Below, piece after piece: positions 51,691 to 61,747 of a stretch of DNA of 64,000 nt. The notes under the pieces were generated by a model. That model had not been told where the DNA came from. It was given only the letters and a program-made list of their open reading frames with translations, and ran no database searches. The position numbers and the translations under genes are program-made. Source of the DNA: Phenylobacterium koreense (GTDB lineage: Bacteria > Pseudomonadota > Alphaproteobacteria > Caulobacterales > Caulobacteraceae); contig NZ_JBEPLU010000001.1 in assembly GCF_040545335.1 (NCBI RefSeq), positions 1,736,001-1,800,000 of the forward strand. The letters run 5' to 3'. The first letter of the stretch is position 1, and every line of letters begins with the position of its first letter.

Positions 51691-52113
51691 ATGGTCAAAG
51701 ACCCGGACACTGTCCCCAATCCTATCGATGTCCATGTCGGCCTGCGGATTCGTCTTCGGCGCAAAGAACTCGGCGTAAGCCAGGAAAGGCTGGCCGAGGC
51801 GATTGGGCTCACCTTTCAACAGGTGCAGAAATACGAGCGCGCGGCAAACCGCGTCTCCGCTTCGAAGCTGTACGAAATGGCCCGCGCTCTGGACACCTCC
51901 ACGGCCTATTTCTTCGAAGGCCTCGCCGACACCAAGTCTACGGCGCCCAGCGAGCCGGCTGGCGGCCAGGCCCACATGCAGGCCTTTCTGCTGACCTCCG
52001 AAGGTGTGGAACTGGCCAACGCCTTTCCGAAAATCGCGCCGGCGCGGGTGCGCCGCCGCATCCTCGATCTCGTCCGGGCGATGGTCGATGAAGAGGCGCA
52101 GGCCGAGGACTAG
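51691..52113 (+). CDS. XRE family transcriptional regulator
   Basis: A 140-residue regulator with an N-terminal helix-turn-helix ([20 protein letters not shown] and [14 protein letters not shown], about 22-58) and a helical C-terminal half. It lies 130 bases upstream of metK on the same strand. The AT-rich dyad at 52157-52174 could be its operator, making metK and itself possible targets; this is inference from position only. Confidence 0.85.
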   Translation: MVKDPDTVPNPIDVHVGLRIRLRRKELGVSQERLAEAIGLTFQQVQKYERAANRVSASKLYEMARALDTSTAYFFEGLADTKSTAPSEPAGGQAHMQAFLLTSEGVELANAFPKIAPARVRRRILDLVRAMVDEEAQAED

Positions 52114-52156
52114 TCAGGGCGGCACCTTCAGCCGACGCGCGACGCCGCTTGCGGGA

Positions 52157-52174
52157 TATAAAGATTTCCTTATA
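52157..52174. promoter_or_regulatory. AT-rich quasi-palindrome upstream of metK
   Basis: TATAAAGATTTCCTTATA agrees with its own reverse complement at 14 of 18 positions and is a striking AT-rich island in GC-rich DNA. It lies 44 bases after the XRE regulator gene and 86 bases before the metK TTG start. It may contain the metK promoter, an operator, or both. Confidence 0.45.
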
Positions 52175-52242
52175 GGTTCCGACCAACGTCCAATATGGCG
52201 CCGCCATGGGCCGCGGCGCGCCCGTTTCACCGGAGCTACCAC

Positions 52243-53463
52243 TTGAGCCGTTCGTCCTACATCTTCACCAGCGAAAGCGTGTCCGAGGGCCACCCCGACA
52301 AGGTGGCCGACCGTATCTCCGACACCGTGGTCGATGCGTTCCTCGCGGCCGAGCCCGAGGCCCGCGTGGCCTGCGAGACCCTGGTGACCACCAACCGCAT
52401 CGTGCTGGCCGGCGAAGTTCGCGCCGGCAAGCCGGGCGCTTCCAAGGCCGAAAACAAGGCCATGACGAAGGAAATCCTCGCCAGCCTGGAGCCCAAGGTG
52501 CGCGCCGCGGTGAAGGACATCGGCTACGCTCAGAAGGGTTTCCACTGGGAGAAGGCGAAGTTCTCGAACTTCCTGCACGCCCAGTCGGCCGACATCGCCG
52601 TCGGCGTCGACTCGACCGATAAGAAGGAAGAGGGCGCGGGCGACCAGGGGATCATGTTCGGCTACGCCTGCGACGAGACCCCGTCGCTGATGCCGGCGAC
52701 CCTGCAGTACTCGCACGACATCCTGCACAAGCTGGCCGAGGTGCGTCATTCGGGCGAATGCGAAGCGCTCGAACCGGACGCCAAGAGCCAGGTGACCCTG
52801 CTCTATCAGGACGGTCGCCCGGTCGAGGTGCTGAAGATCGTCGTCTCGACCCAGCACAAGAAGAAGATCGGCGACCAGACCGCCAATTCCAAGCGCATCG
52901 CCGCCCTGATCCGGCCCTATGTCGAAAGCGTCATTCCGGACGGCCTGATCACCAAGAAGACCAAGTGGCACGTCAACCCGACCGGCCGCTTCCTGATCGG
53001 CGGGCCGGACGGCGACGCGGGCGTCACCGGCCGCAAGATCATCGTCGACACCTACGGCGGGGCGGCTCCGCACGGCGGCGGCGCCTTCTCCGGCAAGGAC
53101 CCGACCAAGGTGGACCGTTCGGCGGCCTATGCCTGCCGCTATCTGGCCAAGAATGTCGTCGCCGCGGGCCTGGCCCGCAAGTGCACGATCCAGATCAGCT
53201 ACGCCATCGGCGTCTCCGATCCGCTGTCCTTCTATGTCGACCTGCACGGCACCGGTCAGGTCGATCCGGCCAAGCTGGAACTGGCTCTGCCGCAGATGAT
53301 CGGCGGCGCGACGCCGCGGGCGATCCGTGAGCACCTGGGCCTCAACCGCCCGATCTACGCGCGCACTGCGGCCTATGGTCACTTCGGCCGTACGCCGGAC
53401 AACGAAGGCGGCTTCTCCTGGGAGAAGACCGACCTGGTCGAGCAGCTCAAAGGCATCGCCTGA
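52243..53463 (+). CDS. metK: S-adenosylmethionine synthetase
   Basis: Makes SAM from methionine and ATP. The 406-residue protein starts [20 protein letters not shown] and carries [37 protein letters not shown] (in parts) and DLVEQLKG near the end. TTG 52243 gives the usual N terminus; an in-frame ATG at 52195 would add 16 unlike residues. I recognise no SAM riboswitch upstream. Confidence 0.96.
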   Translation: MSRSSYIFTSESVSEGHPDKVADRISDTVVDAFLAAEPEARVACETLVTTNRIVLAGEVRAGKPGASKAENKAMTKEILASLEPKVRAAVKDIGYAQKGFHWEKAKFSNFLHAQSADIAVGVDSTDKKEEGAGDQGIMFGYACDETPSLMPATLQYSHDILHKLAEVRHSGECEALEPDAKSQVTLLYQDGRPVEVLKIVVSTQHKKKIGDQTANSKRIAALIRPYVESVIPDGLITKKTKWHVNPTGRFLIGGPDGDAGVTGRKIIVDTYGGAAPHGGGAFSGKDPTKVDRSAAYACRYLAKNVVAAGLARKCTIQISYAIGVSDPLSFYVDLHGTGQVDPAKLELALPQMIGGATPRAIREHLGLNRPIYARTAAYGHFGRTPDNEGGFSWEKTDLVEQLKGIA

Positions 53464-53474
53464 CCCTGGCGCGG

Positions 53475-53497
53475 CGGCCGGCTTTTCGAGCCGGCCG
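53475..53497 (+). terminator. Hairpin after metK
   Basis: CGGCCGGCT (53475-53483) and AGCCGGCCG (53489-53497) form a perfect 9-bp stem with a TTTCG loop, 11 bases after the metK stop. Only TTGC follows, so it is a weak terminator at best, just ahead of trmB. Confidence 0.5.
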
Positions 53498-53517
53498 TTG
53501 CGATGTAGAGGGCGGCG

Positions 53518-54195
53518 ATGGAAGACGCCGCTCACCCCCTCCTCCGGTCCTACGGCCGGATCAAGTCACGTCCGATCAAGCCGCGCCAGGCCGCGCTGGT
53601 CGAAACCCTGCTGCCCTCTATCCGGCCGCCCGAGGGGCCGTTCGACCCTCGCGAACTGATGCCGGGGGCCGCGGAGGCCTGGCTGGAGATCGGCTTCGGC
53701 GGCGGCGAGCACATGGCCAGCCAGGCGGCTCGCCGGCCCGACGTGCTGATCGTCGGCTGCGAGCCGTTCCTCAACGGCGTGGCCAGCGCCGTGCGGCACG
53801 TGGACGAGCAGGGGCTTTCCAACGTCAGGATTCACGACGGAGACGCGCGGGAACTCGCCGCCCGGATGCCGACCGGCTGCTTGTCGCGGGTCTTCATCCT
53901 GTTCCCGGACCCCTGGCCCAAGGCGCGGCATCACAAGCGCCGTATCGTCCAGCCGGAGATGGTCGCCGAACTGGCGCGGCTGCTGAAGCCAGGCGGGCGG
54001 CTGCGGTTCGCGACCGATGTCGCCGGCTACGCCGACTGGGCGCTGGAGCGCATCCTGGCCTCGCCGGACTTCGACTGGACAGCCGAGCGCGCCGACGACT
54101 GGCGGGTTCCGCCGGCCGACCACATCACGACACGTTATGAGGAAAAGCGCCTGGGCGACTGCGAGCCGGTGTTCTTCGACTTCGTGCGGCGCTGA
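53518..54195 (+). CDS. trmB: tRNA (guanine46-N7)-methyltransferase
   Basis: A SAM-dependent enzyme that makes m7G46 in the tRNA variable loop. The 225-residue protein has the SAM motif WLEIGFGGGEHMASQA, GCEPFLNGV, FILFPDPWPKARHHKRRIVQ (family hallmark) and a C-terminal TRYEEKRL. ATG 53518 lies 54 bases after metK. Confidence 0.96.
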   Translation: MEDAAHPLLRSYGRIKSRPIKPRQAALVETLLPSIRPPEGPFDPRELMPGAAEAWLEIGFGGGEHMASQAARRPDVLIVGCEPFLNGVASAVRHVDEQGLSNVRIHDGDARELAARMPTGCLSRVFILFPDPWPKARHHKRRIVQPEMVAELARLLKPGGRLRFATDVAGYADWALERILASPDFDWTAERADDWRVPPADHITTRYEEKRLGDCEPVFFDFVRR

Positions 54196-54201
54196 GGGTG
54201 A

Positions 54202-54222
54202 CGGCGGGCGCGTGGCCCGCCG
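54202..54222. terminator. Two-way hairpin between convergent trmB and ppa
   Basis: CGGCGGGC (54202-54209) and GCCCGCCG (54215-54222) form an 8-bp stem with a GCGTG loop. It fills most of the 39-base gap between the two stops. T-rich sequence is weak (CCTCATTT on the plus strand). Confidence 0.5.
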
Positions 54223-54234
54223 CCTCATTTCGAC

Positions 54235-54777
54235 TTACTGGCCCTTGCCGGCGGCCTTGGCGCGCTCGATCCCCTGGCGGATCAGCTCACCGGTCTCTTC
54301 CGGATCGGCCCAGCGGACGATCTCGACGCGCTTGCCCTTCTCCAGGTCCTTATAGTGCTGGAAGAAGTGGGCGATCTGCTCGGTCAGAATCGCCGGCAGG
54401 CTGCGCCAGGAATCCACGCCGGCGTAGAACGGGTGCAGCTTGTCCACCGGAACGGCCAGGACCTTTTCGTCGCCGCCGGCCTCGTCGACCATCATCAGGG
54501 TGCCGATCGGACGCACGCGGATCACCGCGCCGGGAACGACCGGAGTCGGTCCGACCACCAGCACGTCCATCGGGTCGCCATCGTCCGACAGGGTGTGCGG
54601 GATGAAGCCGTAGTTGCCGGGATAGTACATCGCCGTATGGAGGAAGCGGTCGACCATGATGGCGCCGCTCTCCTTGTCGAGCTCGTACTTCACAGGCTCG
54701 CCGCCCTGCGGAATTTCGATGATGGCGTTGACGTCGTACGGCGGGTTCACGCCGACGGGAATCTTGGAGATGTCCAT
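54235..54777 (-). CDS. ppa: Inorganic pyrophosphatase
   Basis: Hydrolyses pyrophosphate and so pulls biosynthetic reactions forward. The 180-residue family I enzyme has YELDKESGAIMVDRFL, YPGNYGFIPHTLSDDGDPMDVLV with the metal-binding Asp cluster, and a helical tail. ATG 54777 (MDISKIPVG) matches the usual start; GTG 54801 would add eight residues. It is divergent from the rimP operon. Confidence 0.95.
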   Translation of the reverse strand: MDISKIPVGVNPPYDVNAIIEIPQGGEPVKYELDKESGAIMVDRFLHTAMYYPGNYGFIPHTLSDDGDPMDVLVVGPTPVVPGAVIRVRPIGTLMMVDEAGGDEKVLAVPVDKLHPFYAGVDSWRSLPAILTEQIAHFFQHYKDLEKGKRVEIVRWADPEETGELIRQGIERAKAAGKGQ

Positions 54778-54917
54778 AGGGAGGGAAGGACCTTGCGACA
54801 CTGAAAGTTTTAGCGCCGCGTCTGTGAACCATTCGGAGCCTCACGAAAAGGGGCGCCGACCCCGATCGAGCGCGAAAGCTGCAATTCGCTCCGCAAATGC
54901 GCCCGCCCCGCGGGGGG

Positions 54918-54946
54918 CTGACAAAACGCAGGTCCCGCGCTATATA
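54918..54946 (+). promoter_or_regulatory. Candidate promoter of the rimP-nusA-infB operon
   Basis: CTGACA (54918-54923) and TATATA (54941-54946) are separated by exactly 17 bases and match the housekeeping consensus at 5/6 and 5/6 positions. The transcript would start near 54953, about 30 bases before a strong terminator hairpin. Confidence 0.65.
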
Positions 54947-54984
54947 AGCCTCACATCGTCCGTTAGCGCTGGATAGCGCATACG

Positions 54985-55014
54985 AGCGGCAGGCTTCGGC
55001 CCAGCCGCTTTTTT
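54985..55014 (+). terminator. Intrinsic terminator in the rimP leader (possible attenuator)
   Basis: AGCGGC (54985-54990) pairs with GCCGCT (55004-55009); inside, GGC-TTCG-GCC forms a tetraloop hairpin. Six T residues (55009-55014) follow. It sits between the promoter near 54930 and the rimP start at 55038, and no gene precedes it on this strand, so a transcript ending here would be about 60 bases long. A small GCGCT-GGAT-AGCGC hairpin lies at 54966-54979. Confidence 0.78.
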
Positions 55015-55037
55015 GTTGCCGGAGAGCAGCCAAGCTT

Positions 55038-55583
55038 ATGCGTGGCAAGACCGCTGAAGACCGCCGACTCCTGGAACTTCTCGACCCCGTCGCGGAGGCC
55101 GCAGGTTATGAGATCGTGCGCCTGCGCCTGATGGGCGGGGACAGCGCCCGTCGCCTTCAGGTGATGGCCGAGACGCCGGAAGGCGAGATGGTCGTCGAGG
55201 ACTGCGCGCGGCTGTCGCGGGCGATCTCCGAAGTCATGGACGCCGCCGACCCCATCGCCGGGGAATATACGCTGGAGGTCTCGTCCCCCGGCGTCGACAG
55301 GCCGCTGACGAGGCTGAAGGATTTCGCCAACTACGAAGGCCATGACGCGCGGATCGAGCTCGACCGCGTGGCCGAGGGGCGCAAGCGCTTCCGCGGTATA
55401 TTGGCCGGGGTCGAGGGCGACGCCGTGGGCATCGACCTGGAAGGCGAAGACTCCACCGCCATGATCCCGTTCTCCTGGATCGTGGATGCTAAACTCATCC
55501 TGACCGACGCGCTGATGAAGCGCGGCGCGGACGAACGCGCCGCCCGCCTGAGCGCCGAGGCCGATCAAGAAACACCCGAGTAA
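55038..55583 (+). CDS. rimP: Ribosome maturation factor RimP
   Basis: RimP helps assemble the 30S subunit. The 181-residue product has [40 protein letters not shown], and [14 protein letters not shown], all typical. It starts the rimP-nusA-ylxR-infB operon, 14 bases before nusA. GGAGAG at 55021-55026 is a rather distant ribosome binding site. Confidence 0.95.
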   Translation: MRGKTAEDRRLLELLDPVAEAAGYEIVRLRLMGGDSARRLQVMAETPEGEMVVEDCARLSRAISEVMDAADPIAGEYTLEVSSPGVDRPLTRLKDFANYEGHDARIELDRVAEGRKRFRGILAGVEGDAVGIDLEGEDSTAMIPFSWIVDAKLILTDALMKRGADERAARLSAEADQETPE

Positions 55584-55597
55584 GAGGACGCAGACCG

Positions 55598-57265
55598 ATG
55601 AGCCTGACCGGCATTTCCGCCAACCGGCTTGAGCTGTTGCAGATCGCCGAGGCCGTGGCCCGGGAAAAGTCGATCGACAAGGAGATCGTCATCGAGGCGA
55701 TCGAGGAAGCGATCCAGAAGGGCGCCCGCGCGCGGTACGGCGCCGAGCACGACATCCGGGTACGCATCGATCCCAAGACCGGCGAGATGACCGTCAAGCG
55801 CGTCATCACCGTGATCCCCGACGACGCCGTGTTCGAGAGCGAGGACGGCCTGGCCGAGGAGCCGGTGGGCGTGCGCCGCCTGGCCGACGCCCTGCGCGAC
55901 GACAAGGACGCCTTTGTCGGCAAGACCTACGAAGAGATCCTGCCGCCCTTCGAGTTCGGCCGCGTCCAGACCCAGATGGCTCGCCAGGTGGTGACCGGGA
56001 AGGTCCGCGAAGCCGAGCGCGAGCGTCAGTACGAAGAGTTCAAGGATCGCGTCGGCGAGATCGTCAACGGCGTCGTCAAGCGCGTCGAATACGGCAACAC
56101 CGTCGTCGACCTGGGCCGTGGCGAAGGCATCATGCGCCGCGACCAGTCGATCCCGCGCGAGAACTTCAACATCGGCGACCGGATCCGCTGCTACATCTAC
56201 GACGTCCGCCGCGAGACCAAGGGCCCGCAGATCCTGCTCAGCCGCGCCCATGGCGGCTTCATGGCCAAGCTGTTCGCCCAGGAAGTGCCGGAAGTCTATG
56301 ACGGCGTGATCGAAATCCGCGCGGTGGCCCGCGATCCGGGTTCGCGCGCCAAGATGGCGGTGGTGTCGAACGACTCCTCGATCGACCCGGTCGGCGCCTG
56401 CGTCGGCATGCGCGGTTCGCGCGTGCAGGCGGTCGTGGCCGAGCTGCAGGGCGAGAAGATCGACATCATCCAGTGGAGCCCGGACGAGGCGACCTTCATC
56501 GTCAACGGCCTGGCCCCGGCCGAAGTGTCCAAGGTCGTCATGGACGAAGAGGACGAGCGCGTCGAAGTCGTGGTGCCGGACGAACAGCTGTCCCTGGCCA
56601 TCGGCCGCCGCGGCCAGAACGTCCGCCTGGCCTCCCAGCTCACCGGCTGGCAGATCGACATCATGACCGAGAGCCAGGAGAGCGAGCGCCGTCAGCGCGA
56701 GTTCACCGAGCGCACGGCCCTGTTCCAGGAAGCCCTGGACGTCGACGAGGTCATCGCCCAGCTCCTGGTCACCGAAGGCTTCGCCTCGGTCGAGGACGTG
56801 GCCTATGTGGACGCCTCGGACATCGCGGCCATCGAAGGCTTCGACGAGGACACCGCCGAGGAAATCCAGACCCGCGCCCGCGAGTACCTCGAGAAGGAAG
56901 CGGCCGAGTACGACGCCAAGCGCAAGGCCCTGGGCGTCGAGGACGGTCTGCTGGAGATCGAGGGCGTGACCCTGCCGATGGCCGTGGCCCTGGGCGAAGG
57001 CGACGTGAAGAGCGTCGAGGACCTGGCCGGCCTGATCCCCGACGACCTGCGCGGCTGGTTCGAGACCCGCGACGGCGAGCGCGTGCGCGAGCCGGGCATC
57101 CTCGAAAGCTTCAATCTCGACGCCATGGACGCCGAGGCCCTGATCATGCGAGCCCGTATCGCCATGGGTTGGGTCGAGGTGCCGGAGCCCGAGCTGGAGC
57201 CGGAAGCCGAATACGCCGAGGGCGAGTACGAAGCCGCCCCCGAGGAAGAAAGCCCGGAGGCGTAA
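55598..57265 (+). CDS. nusA: Transcription termination/antitermination factor NusA
   Basis: NusA binds RNA polymerase and modulates pausing and termination. The 555-residue protein has the N-terminal polymerase-binding domain, an S1 domain ([20 protein letters not shown]), KH domains ([31 protein letters not shown]) and C-terminal helical repeats, then an acidic tail. ATG 55598 is used. The next gene starts 6 bases later. Confidence 0.97.
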   Translation: MSLTGISANRLELLQIAEAVAREKSIDKEIVIEAIEEAIQKGARARYGAEHDIRVRIDPKTGEMTVKRVITVIPDDAVFESEDGLAEEPVGVRRLADALRDDKDAFVGKTYEEILPPFEFGRVQTQMARQVVTGKVREAERERQYEEFKDRVGEIVNGVVKRVEYGNTVVDLGRGEGIMRRDQSIPRENFNIGDRIRCYIYDVRRETKGPQILLSRAHGGFMAKLFAQEVPEVYDGVIEIRAVARDPGSRAKMAVVSNDSSIDPVGACVGMRGSRVQAVVAELQGEKIDIIQWSPDEATFIVNGLAPAEVSKVVMDEEDERVEVVVPDEQLSLAIGRRGQNVRLASQLTGWQIDIMTESQESERRQREFTERTALFQEALDVDEVIAQLLVTEGFASVEDVAYVDASDIAAIEGFDEDTAEEIQTRAREYLEKEAAEYDAKRKALGVEDGLLEIEGVTLPMAVALGEGDVKSVEDLAGLIPDDLRGWFETRDGERVREPGILESFNLDAMDAEALIMRARIAMGWVEVPEPELEPEAEYAEGEYEAAPEEESPEA

Positions 57266-57271
57266 GACCTG

Positions 57272-57952
57272 GTGACCGCCCCCTCCGTCAACGCGGCCGC
57301 GAGAGCGACGCCCCGCACCCTCGCCCAGGCGGCGCGGGAGCGGCGGGATATCGTCTCCGGCCAGGTGATGGGGGAGGGCGCCCTGGTTCGCTTTGTCGCG
57401 GGCCCCGAGGGGCTGGTCGTTCCCGATCTCGCCGCCAAGCTGCCCGGACGCGGCATGTGGGTCGCCGCCGACCGCGTCTCGGTGGAAACCGCGGCCCGCA
57501 AGGGCCATTTCGCGCGGTCCGCCAAGGCCAAGCTGGCGGCCCCGGCCGACCTCGCCGATCAGGTCGAGGGCCTGCTGCGCCGTCGGCTTCTGGAGAGCCT
57601 CGGGCTTGCGAAACGGGCCGGGGAGCTTATCTCCGGATACGAAAAGGTCGCCGCGGCGCTGAACGCCGGTAAGGTGGCCTGGCTGGTCGAAGCCGCCGAC
57701 GGCGCGGCGGACGGCCGCCGCAAGATCCTTAATGTGGCCCGCAAGTCACCTAACCCCCCTCAGGTCCTCGGACTCTTCAACGCCGAGGAATTGGGTTTGG
57801 CCTTGGGGGCGGAGAATGTGATACACACCGCCTTCCTTGCGGGGCGCGGCGCCGATCATTGGACGAGAGACGTCCGGAGATTGGCTGGCTTTAGCCCGCT
57901 CCTTCCCGAGAGTTGGCGCGAGGAGAGGCCTTCTGAGGCGGGCGGAACCTGA
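57272..57952 (+). CDS. YlxR/L7Ae-type RNA-binding protein
   Basis: A 226-residue fusion: an N-terminal YlxR (DUF448) domain with ALVRFVAGPEG and PGRGMWV, and a C-terminal L7Ae-like segment (LGLAKRAGELISGYEKV, GKVAWLVEAADGA). It lies between nusA and infB, the normal YlxR place. The RRC signature at the start of many YlxR domains reads RRD here. GTG 57272 is the start. Function is thought to be RNA binding, not proven. Confidence 0.87.
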   Translation: MTAPSVNAAARATPRTLAQAARERRDIVSGQVMGEGALVRFVAGPEGLVVPDLAAKLPGRGMWVAADRVSVETAARKGHFARSAKAKLAAPADLADQVEGLLRRRLLESLGLAKRAGELISGYEKVAAALNAGKVAWLVEAADGAADGRRKILNVARKSPNPPQVLGLFNAEELGLALGAENVIHTAFLAGRGADHWTRDVRRLAGFSPLLPESWREERPSEAGGT

Positions 57953-58026
57953 CACGGTTTCGCGCGCCTAGAGCTATTGGAATGTCCGTGGTCGGGGCCG
58001 CCCCGATCGATATGTAAAGCGAGCGC

Positions 58027-61000
58027 ATGAGCGACGAGAACGACAACGGCCGGACGCCCGGAGGGCGAGCTCCCCTGACCCTGAAGCCCCGTGGGGCCGG
58101 ATCGGTCAGTGCGGGCACGGTGAAGCAGAGCTTCAGCCATGGCCGGTCCAAGACGGTGGTCGTGGAGACCAAGCGCCAGCGCACGCATGCGTCGCCGGCC
58201 GGGAACCTTGCTGCCCCGTCTTCGGCTGAACGCCGCGCTTCCTCGCCGCAGTCCGCCGGGCCGCGCCCGAGCCAGGGACCGTCCGGCGACGGCTCCGGCC
58301 TTTCGGCGGAAGAACAACGCGCCCGTCAGCGCGCGATCGAACTCGCCCGCGAGCATCAGGCCCGCCAGGCGGCCGAACAGCGCGCCCGCGAGGAACGCGC
58401 TCGCGCCGAAGCCGAGGCCGCCCGCGCCGAGGCTGCGAAGGCTGCCGCCGCCGCCAAGGCCGAGGCCGCCGCTGCGGCCGCCCCGCCGCCGGCGCCTGCC
58501 GCTCCGGCTGCGTCCGCTCCCGCGGCGCCTGCCGCGCCGGCCGCTCCGGCTCAGGAAGCCCCCCGTGCGGCGGCTCCGCAGGCTGCTGCGCCTGCGCCCC
58601 GCGCCGAGGCTCCGGCCCGCCAGGACGCGCCGCGGTCGGCCCCCGGCCAGACCCGCACCTACGAACCTTCGCGCGAACGCCGCGACGATCGTCCGACCAC
58701 GACGACCTATCGTCCGGAGCGGACCCGCGAGCCGGGTCGCTACGAGAATATGAACTTCGGCCAGCGCGCGCCGCGCGCCGATGCGCCTCGCCCGCCCCGC
58801 GACGATCGTGGCGGTCCGCGCGGCGATCGGACCGGTGGCGGCCGCCCGCAGGGCGACCGTCCGCAAGGCGATCGCCCGCGTCCCAGCGGCGAGCCCGTCC
58901 GCTATTCGGCCCTGTCGCCGCGCCCCGCGCCCGGCGGCGGCCGGCCCGGCGATCGTCCGGGTGGCCCGCGTCCGCCTCGCGGCGCGGCTCCCAACGCTCC
59001 GCCTGCGACTCCTGAGATTCAACGTGCGACCCGTCAGGCCCCGCGGCCCGGCGGCGAGGCCCGTCGTCCCGACGATGAAGAGGATACGCGCCGCAAGACC
59101 CCGACTGCGCCCAACAAGGCGATCAGCCGGGTCAAGGGCGCGGCTCAGCGGCGCGAAGGGCGCCTGACCATCCAGGCCGTGGCCGGTGACGACGAGGGCG
59201 CCGTCGAGCGTATGCGTTCGCTGGCCTCGGTCCGCCGGGCGCGCGAGCGTGAACGTGAGAAGCGCAAGGGCGGCGGCCAGGAACAGGCCCGCGTGGCCCG
59301 CGAAGTCGTCATCCCGGACGTCATCACGGTGGCCGAACTGGCCAACCGCATGGCGACCCGCGGCGTGGAGATCATCAAATTCCTGATGCGTCAGGGCGTG
59401 ATGCTCAAGATCAACGACGTCATCGACAACGACACCGCCGAACTGGTGGCCACCGAATTCGGCCACACCGTCCGCCGCGTCTCGGAAGCCGACGTCGAAG
59501 AAGGCTTCCTCGGCGAAGAGGACGTGGACGATCATCTGGTCCCGCGCCCGCCCGTCGTGGCGGTCATGGGCCACGTCGACCACGGCAAGACCTCGCTGCT
59601 GGACGCCCTGCGTTCGGCGGACGTGGCGGCCGGCGAGCACGGCGGCATCACCCAGCACATCGGCGCCTACCAGGTTCGCCTGGCCAGCGGTCAGGCCGTG
59701 ACCTTCCTGGACACCCCCGGCCACGCTGCGTTCTCCGCCATGCGGGCGCGCGGCGCTGACGTCACGGACATCGTGGTCCTGGTGGTCGCCGCAGACGACG
59801 GCGTCATGCCGCAGACGGTCGAGGCCATCCAGCACGCCAAGGCGGCCGGCGCCCCGATCATCGTGGCGATCAACAAGATGGATAAGCCCGACGCCAATCC
59901 GCAGCGGGTGATCAACGAGCTGCTGCAGCACGAGATCGTCGTCGAAAGCCTCGGTGGCGACACCCAGGTGATCGAGGTCTCGGCGCTGAAGAAGCAGGGC
60001 CTCGAGAACCTGATCGAGGCGATCCTGGTTCAGGCCGAGATAATGGACCTGAAGGCCAATCCGGACCGCACTGCGGACGGCACGGTCATCGAGGCCAAGC
60101 TCGATCGCGGCCGCGGCGCGGTTTCGACCGTGCTGGTCAAGCGCGGCACCCTGAAGCGTGGCGACATCGTCGTCGCCGGCGCCAATTTCGGTCGCGTGCG
60201 GGCCCTGCTGAACGAGCGCGACGAGCAGCTCGATGCGGCCGGTCCCTCGGTGCCGGTGGAGATCCTCGGCCTCGATGGGGCTCCGACCCCCGGCGAACCC
60301 TTCGCCGTGGTGGAGAGCGAGGCTCGCGCCCGCGAACTGACCGAATACCGGACCCGCCTGAAGCGCGAGAAGGCCGGTTCGCCGGTCGCCGCCGGCGTGA
60401 CCATGGCCGACTTCATGGCCAAGCTTCAGGACAAGAAGGTCTCGGAGCTGCCGGTCATCATTAAGGCGGACGTGCAAGGCTCGGCCGAGGCCATCGTCGG
60501 CTCGCTCGAAAAGCTGGCCACCGACGAAGTCCGTGCGCGGATCATCCTCTCGGGCGCCGGCGCGATCAGCGAAAGCGACGTCACCCTGGCCAAGAGCTCG
60601 GGCGCGCCGATCATCGGCTTCAACGTCCGCGCCTCGAAGCAGGCGCAGGCGCTGGCCGAACGCGAGGGCGTCGAGATCCGCTACTACGCGATCATCTACG
60701 ACCTGATCGACGACATCAAAGGCGTGCTCTCGGGCATGCTGGCGCCGGAACAACGCGAGACCTTCCTGGGCAACGCGCGGGTCCTGCAGGTGTTCGACAT
60801 CACCAAGGTCGGCCGCGTCGCCGGTTGCCGCGTCACCGAAGGCGTGGTTCGCCGTGGCGCTCGCGTCCGGATCATCCGCGAGGACATCGTGGTGCTCGAA
60901 CTCGGTACGCTCAAGACCCTCAAGCGCTTCAAGGACGAAGTCGCCGAGGTGGGCTCCGGCGTCGAGTGCGGGATGTTCTTCGAGGGCTTCCAGGACATCA

Positions 61001-61056
61001 AGGAAGGCGACGTCATCGAGTGCTTCAATCTCGAAGAAGTGGCCCGCAGCCTCTAG
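58027..61056 (+). CDS. infB: Translation initiation factor IF-2
   Basis: IF-2 brings initiator tRNA to the 30S subunit. The 1009-residue protein has a long Ala/Pro/Arg-rich N-terminal region (about 90-370, with [17 protein letters not shown] repeats), IF2_N domain ([19 protein letters not shown]), GTPase with G1 GHVDHGKT at about 514-521, DTPGHAAF and NKMDK, and C-terminal domains ending [19 protein letters not shown] 58027 is used. A strong terminator follows. Confidence 0.97.
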   Translation: MSDENDNGRTPGGRAPLTLKPRGAGSVSAGTVKQSFSHGRSKTVVVETKRQRTHASPAGNLAAPSSAERRASSPQSAGPRPSQGPSGDGSGLSAEEQRARQRAIELAREHQARQAAEQRAREERARAEAEAARAEAAKAAAAAKAEAAAAAAPPPAPAAPAASAPAAPAAPAAPAQEAPRAAAPQAAAPAPRAEAPARQDAPRSAPGQTRTYEPSRERRDDRPTTTTYRPERTREPGRYENMNFGQRAPRADAPRPPRDDRGGPRGDRTGGGRPQGDRPQGDRPRPSGEPVRYSALSPRPAPGGGRPGDRPGGPRPPRGAAPNAPPATPEIQRATRQAPRPGGEARRPDDEEDTRRKTPTAPNKAISRVKGAAQRREGRLTIQAVAGDDEGAVERMRSLASVRRAREREREKRKGGGQEQARVAREVVIPDVITVAELANRMATRGVEIIKFLMRQGVMLKINDVIDNDTAELVATEFGHTVRRVSEADVEEGFLGEEDVDDHLVPRPPVVAVMGHVDHGKTSLLDALRSADVAAGEHGGITQHIGAYQVRLASGQAVTFLDTPGHAAFSAMRARGADVTDIVVLVVAADDGVMPQTVEAIQHAKAAGAPIIVAINKMDKPDANPQRVINELLQHEIVVESLGGDTQVIEVSALKKQGLENLIEAILVQAEIMDLKANPDRTADGTVIEAKLDRGRGAVSTVLVKRGTLKRGDIVVAGANFGRVRALLNERDEQLDAAGPSVPVEILGLDGAPTPGEPFAVVESEARARELTEYRTRLKREKAGSPVAAGVTMADFMAKLQDKKVSELPVIIKADVQGSAEAIVGSLEKLATDEVRARIILSGAGAISESDVTLAKSSGAPIIGFNVRASKQAQALAEREGVEIRYYAIIYDLIDDIKGVLSGMLAPEQRETFLGNARVLQVFDITKVGRVAGCRVTEGVVRRGARVRIIREDIVVLELGTLKTLKRFKDEVAEVGSGVECGMFFEGFQDIKEGDVIECFNLEEVARSL

Positions 61057-61080
61057 ATCGCCGTCTTTGGCGCGAAGATC

Positions 61081-61108
61081 AGGCCCCCGGGAAACCGGGG
61101 GCCTTTTT
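61081..61108 (+). terminator. Rho-independent terminator after infB
   Basis: AGGCCCCCGG (61081-61090) and CCGGGGGCCT (61095-61104) make a perfect 10-bp stem with a GAAA tetraloop, followed by TTTTC. It ends the rimP-nusA-infB operon 25 bases after the infB stop. Confidence 0.93.
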
Positions 61109-61204
61109 CGTGGTCGGGCCCGTTCATAGTACGCGTCCGGCTTGTCGCAGGGCCCGTAGCTTGGGATACGACATGCTCCGCCATCCGCAACAACCGGTCC
61201 GCTG

Positions 61205-61708
61205 ATGAGAAACCTGCTTTTTGCGTTCGCCGTCTTCGCGCTGGCCGCCTGTGCGACCACCCAGCGTTATGACGCGGCCGCCGACGTCCATGCCCTGCTG
61301 GTGTCCATTCGCGACAACGACAAGGCGACCTTCGACAAGCACGTGGACCGCGAGGCCCTGAAGCGGCAGGTCGAGTCCCGGATGCTGGCCGAAGCGCGCA
61401 AGACCGGCGGCGACGAACTGGCGGCCCTCGGCGCGCTGATCGCGCCGGCCCTCGCCGAGGCCGCCAGCGAGACGTTGATCCAGCCGCGGACCTTCCGCGC
61501 TGTCGCCGAGTACTACGGCTATGGCCCCTCGACCCCGATCCCGAACTCCCTGGTCATCGGCGGCCAGTTGAAGACGGTCGGGGAGGGCCAGGTGTGCGCA
61601 CCCCGCAAAAAGAACGGTCCATGCCTGCTGACTTTCACCCGCGAGGACGGGGTCTGGCGGCTCTCCAGCTTCGATGGCGATCTTTCCATGCTGCGGACCA
61701 AGGGCTGA
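61205..61708 (+). CDS. DUF2939 family lipoprotein
   Basis: A 167-residue product with lipobox FALAAC (Cys16). The segment LLVSIRDNDKATFDKHVDREALKRQV matches, in parts, the DUF2939 family. A later VCAPRKKNGPCLLTFTREDGVWRLSSFDG segment looks beta-rich. Function is unknown. It separates infB from rbfA, which are usually closer. Confidence 0.78.
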   Translation: MRNLLFAFAVFALAACATTQRYDAAADVHALLVSIRDNDKATFDKHVDREALKRQVESRMLAEARKTGGDELAALGALIAPALAEAASETLIQPRTFRAVAEYYGYGPSTPIPNSLVIGGQLKTVGEGQVCAPRKKNGPCLLTFTREDGVWRLSSFDGDLSMLRTKG

Positions 61709-61747
61709 CGGGCCTAACTCCTCGCGGCGACCTTACGGGAGGAGCGC

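Noticed and set aside
52114..52242. SAM riboswitch ahead of metK
   Set aside because: I could not fit the short leader to the SAM-I, SAM-II or SAM/SAH patterns I know. A covariance-model search would settle it.
54802..54984. tRNA gene ahead of rimP, as metY in E. coli
   Set aside because: No acceptor-stem pairing, T-loop GGTTCGAAT-type sequence or CCA-end context is seen; the region fits a promoter and leader terminator better.
58480..58650. Ala/Pro repeat region in infB as a tandem repeat element
   Set aside because: This is the usual low-complexity N-terminal linker of alphaproteobacterial IF-2, in frame and without exact repeat units.
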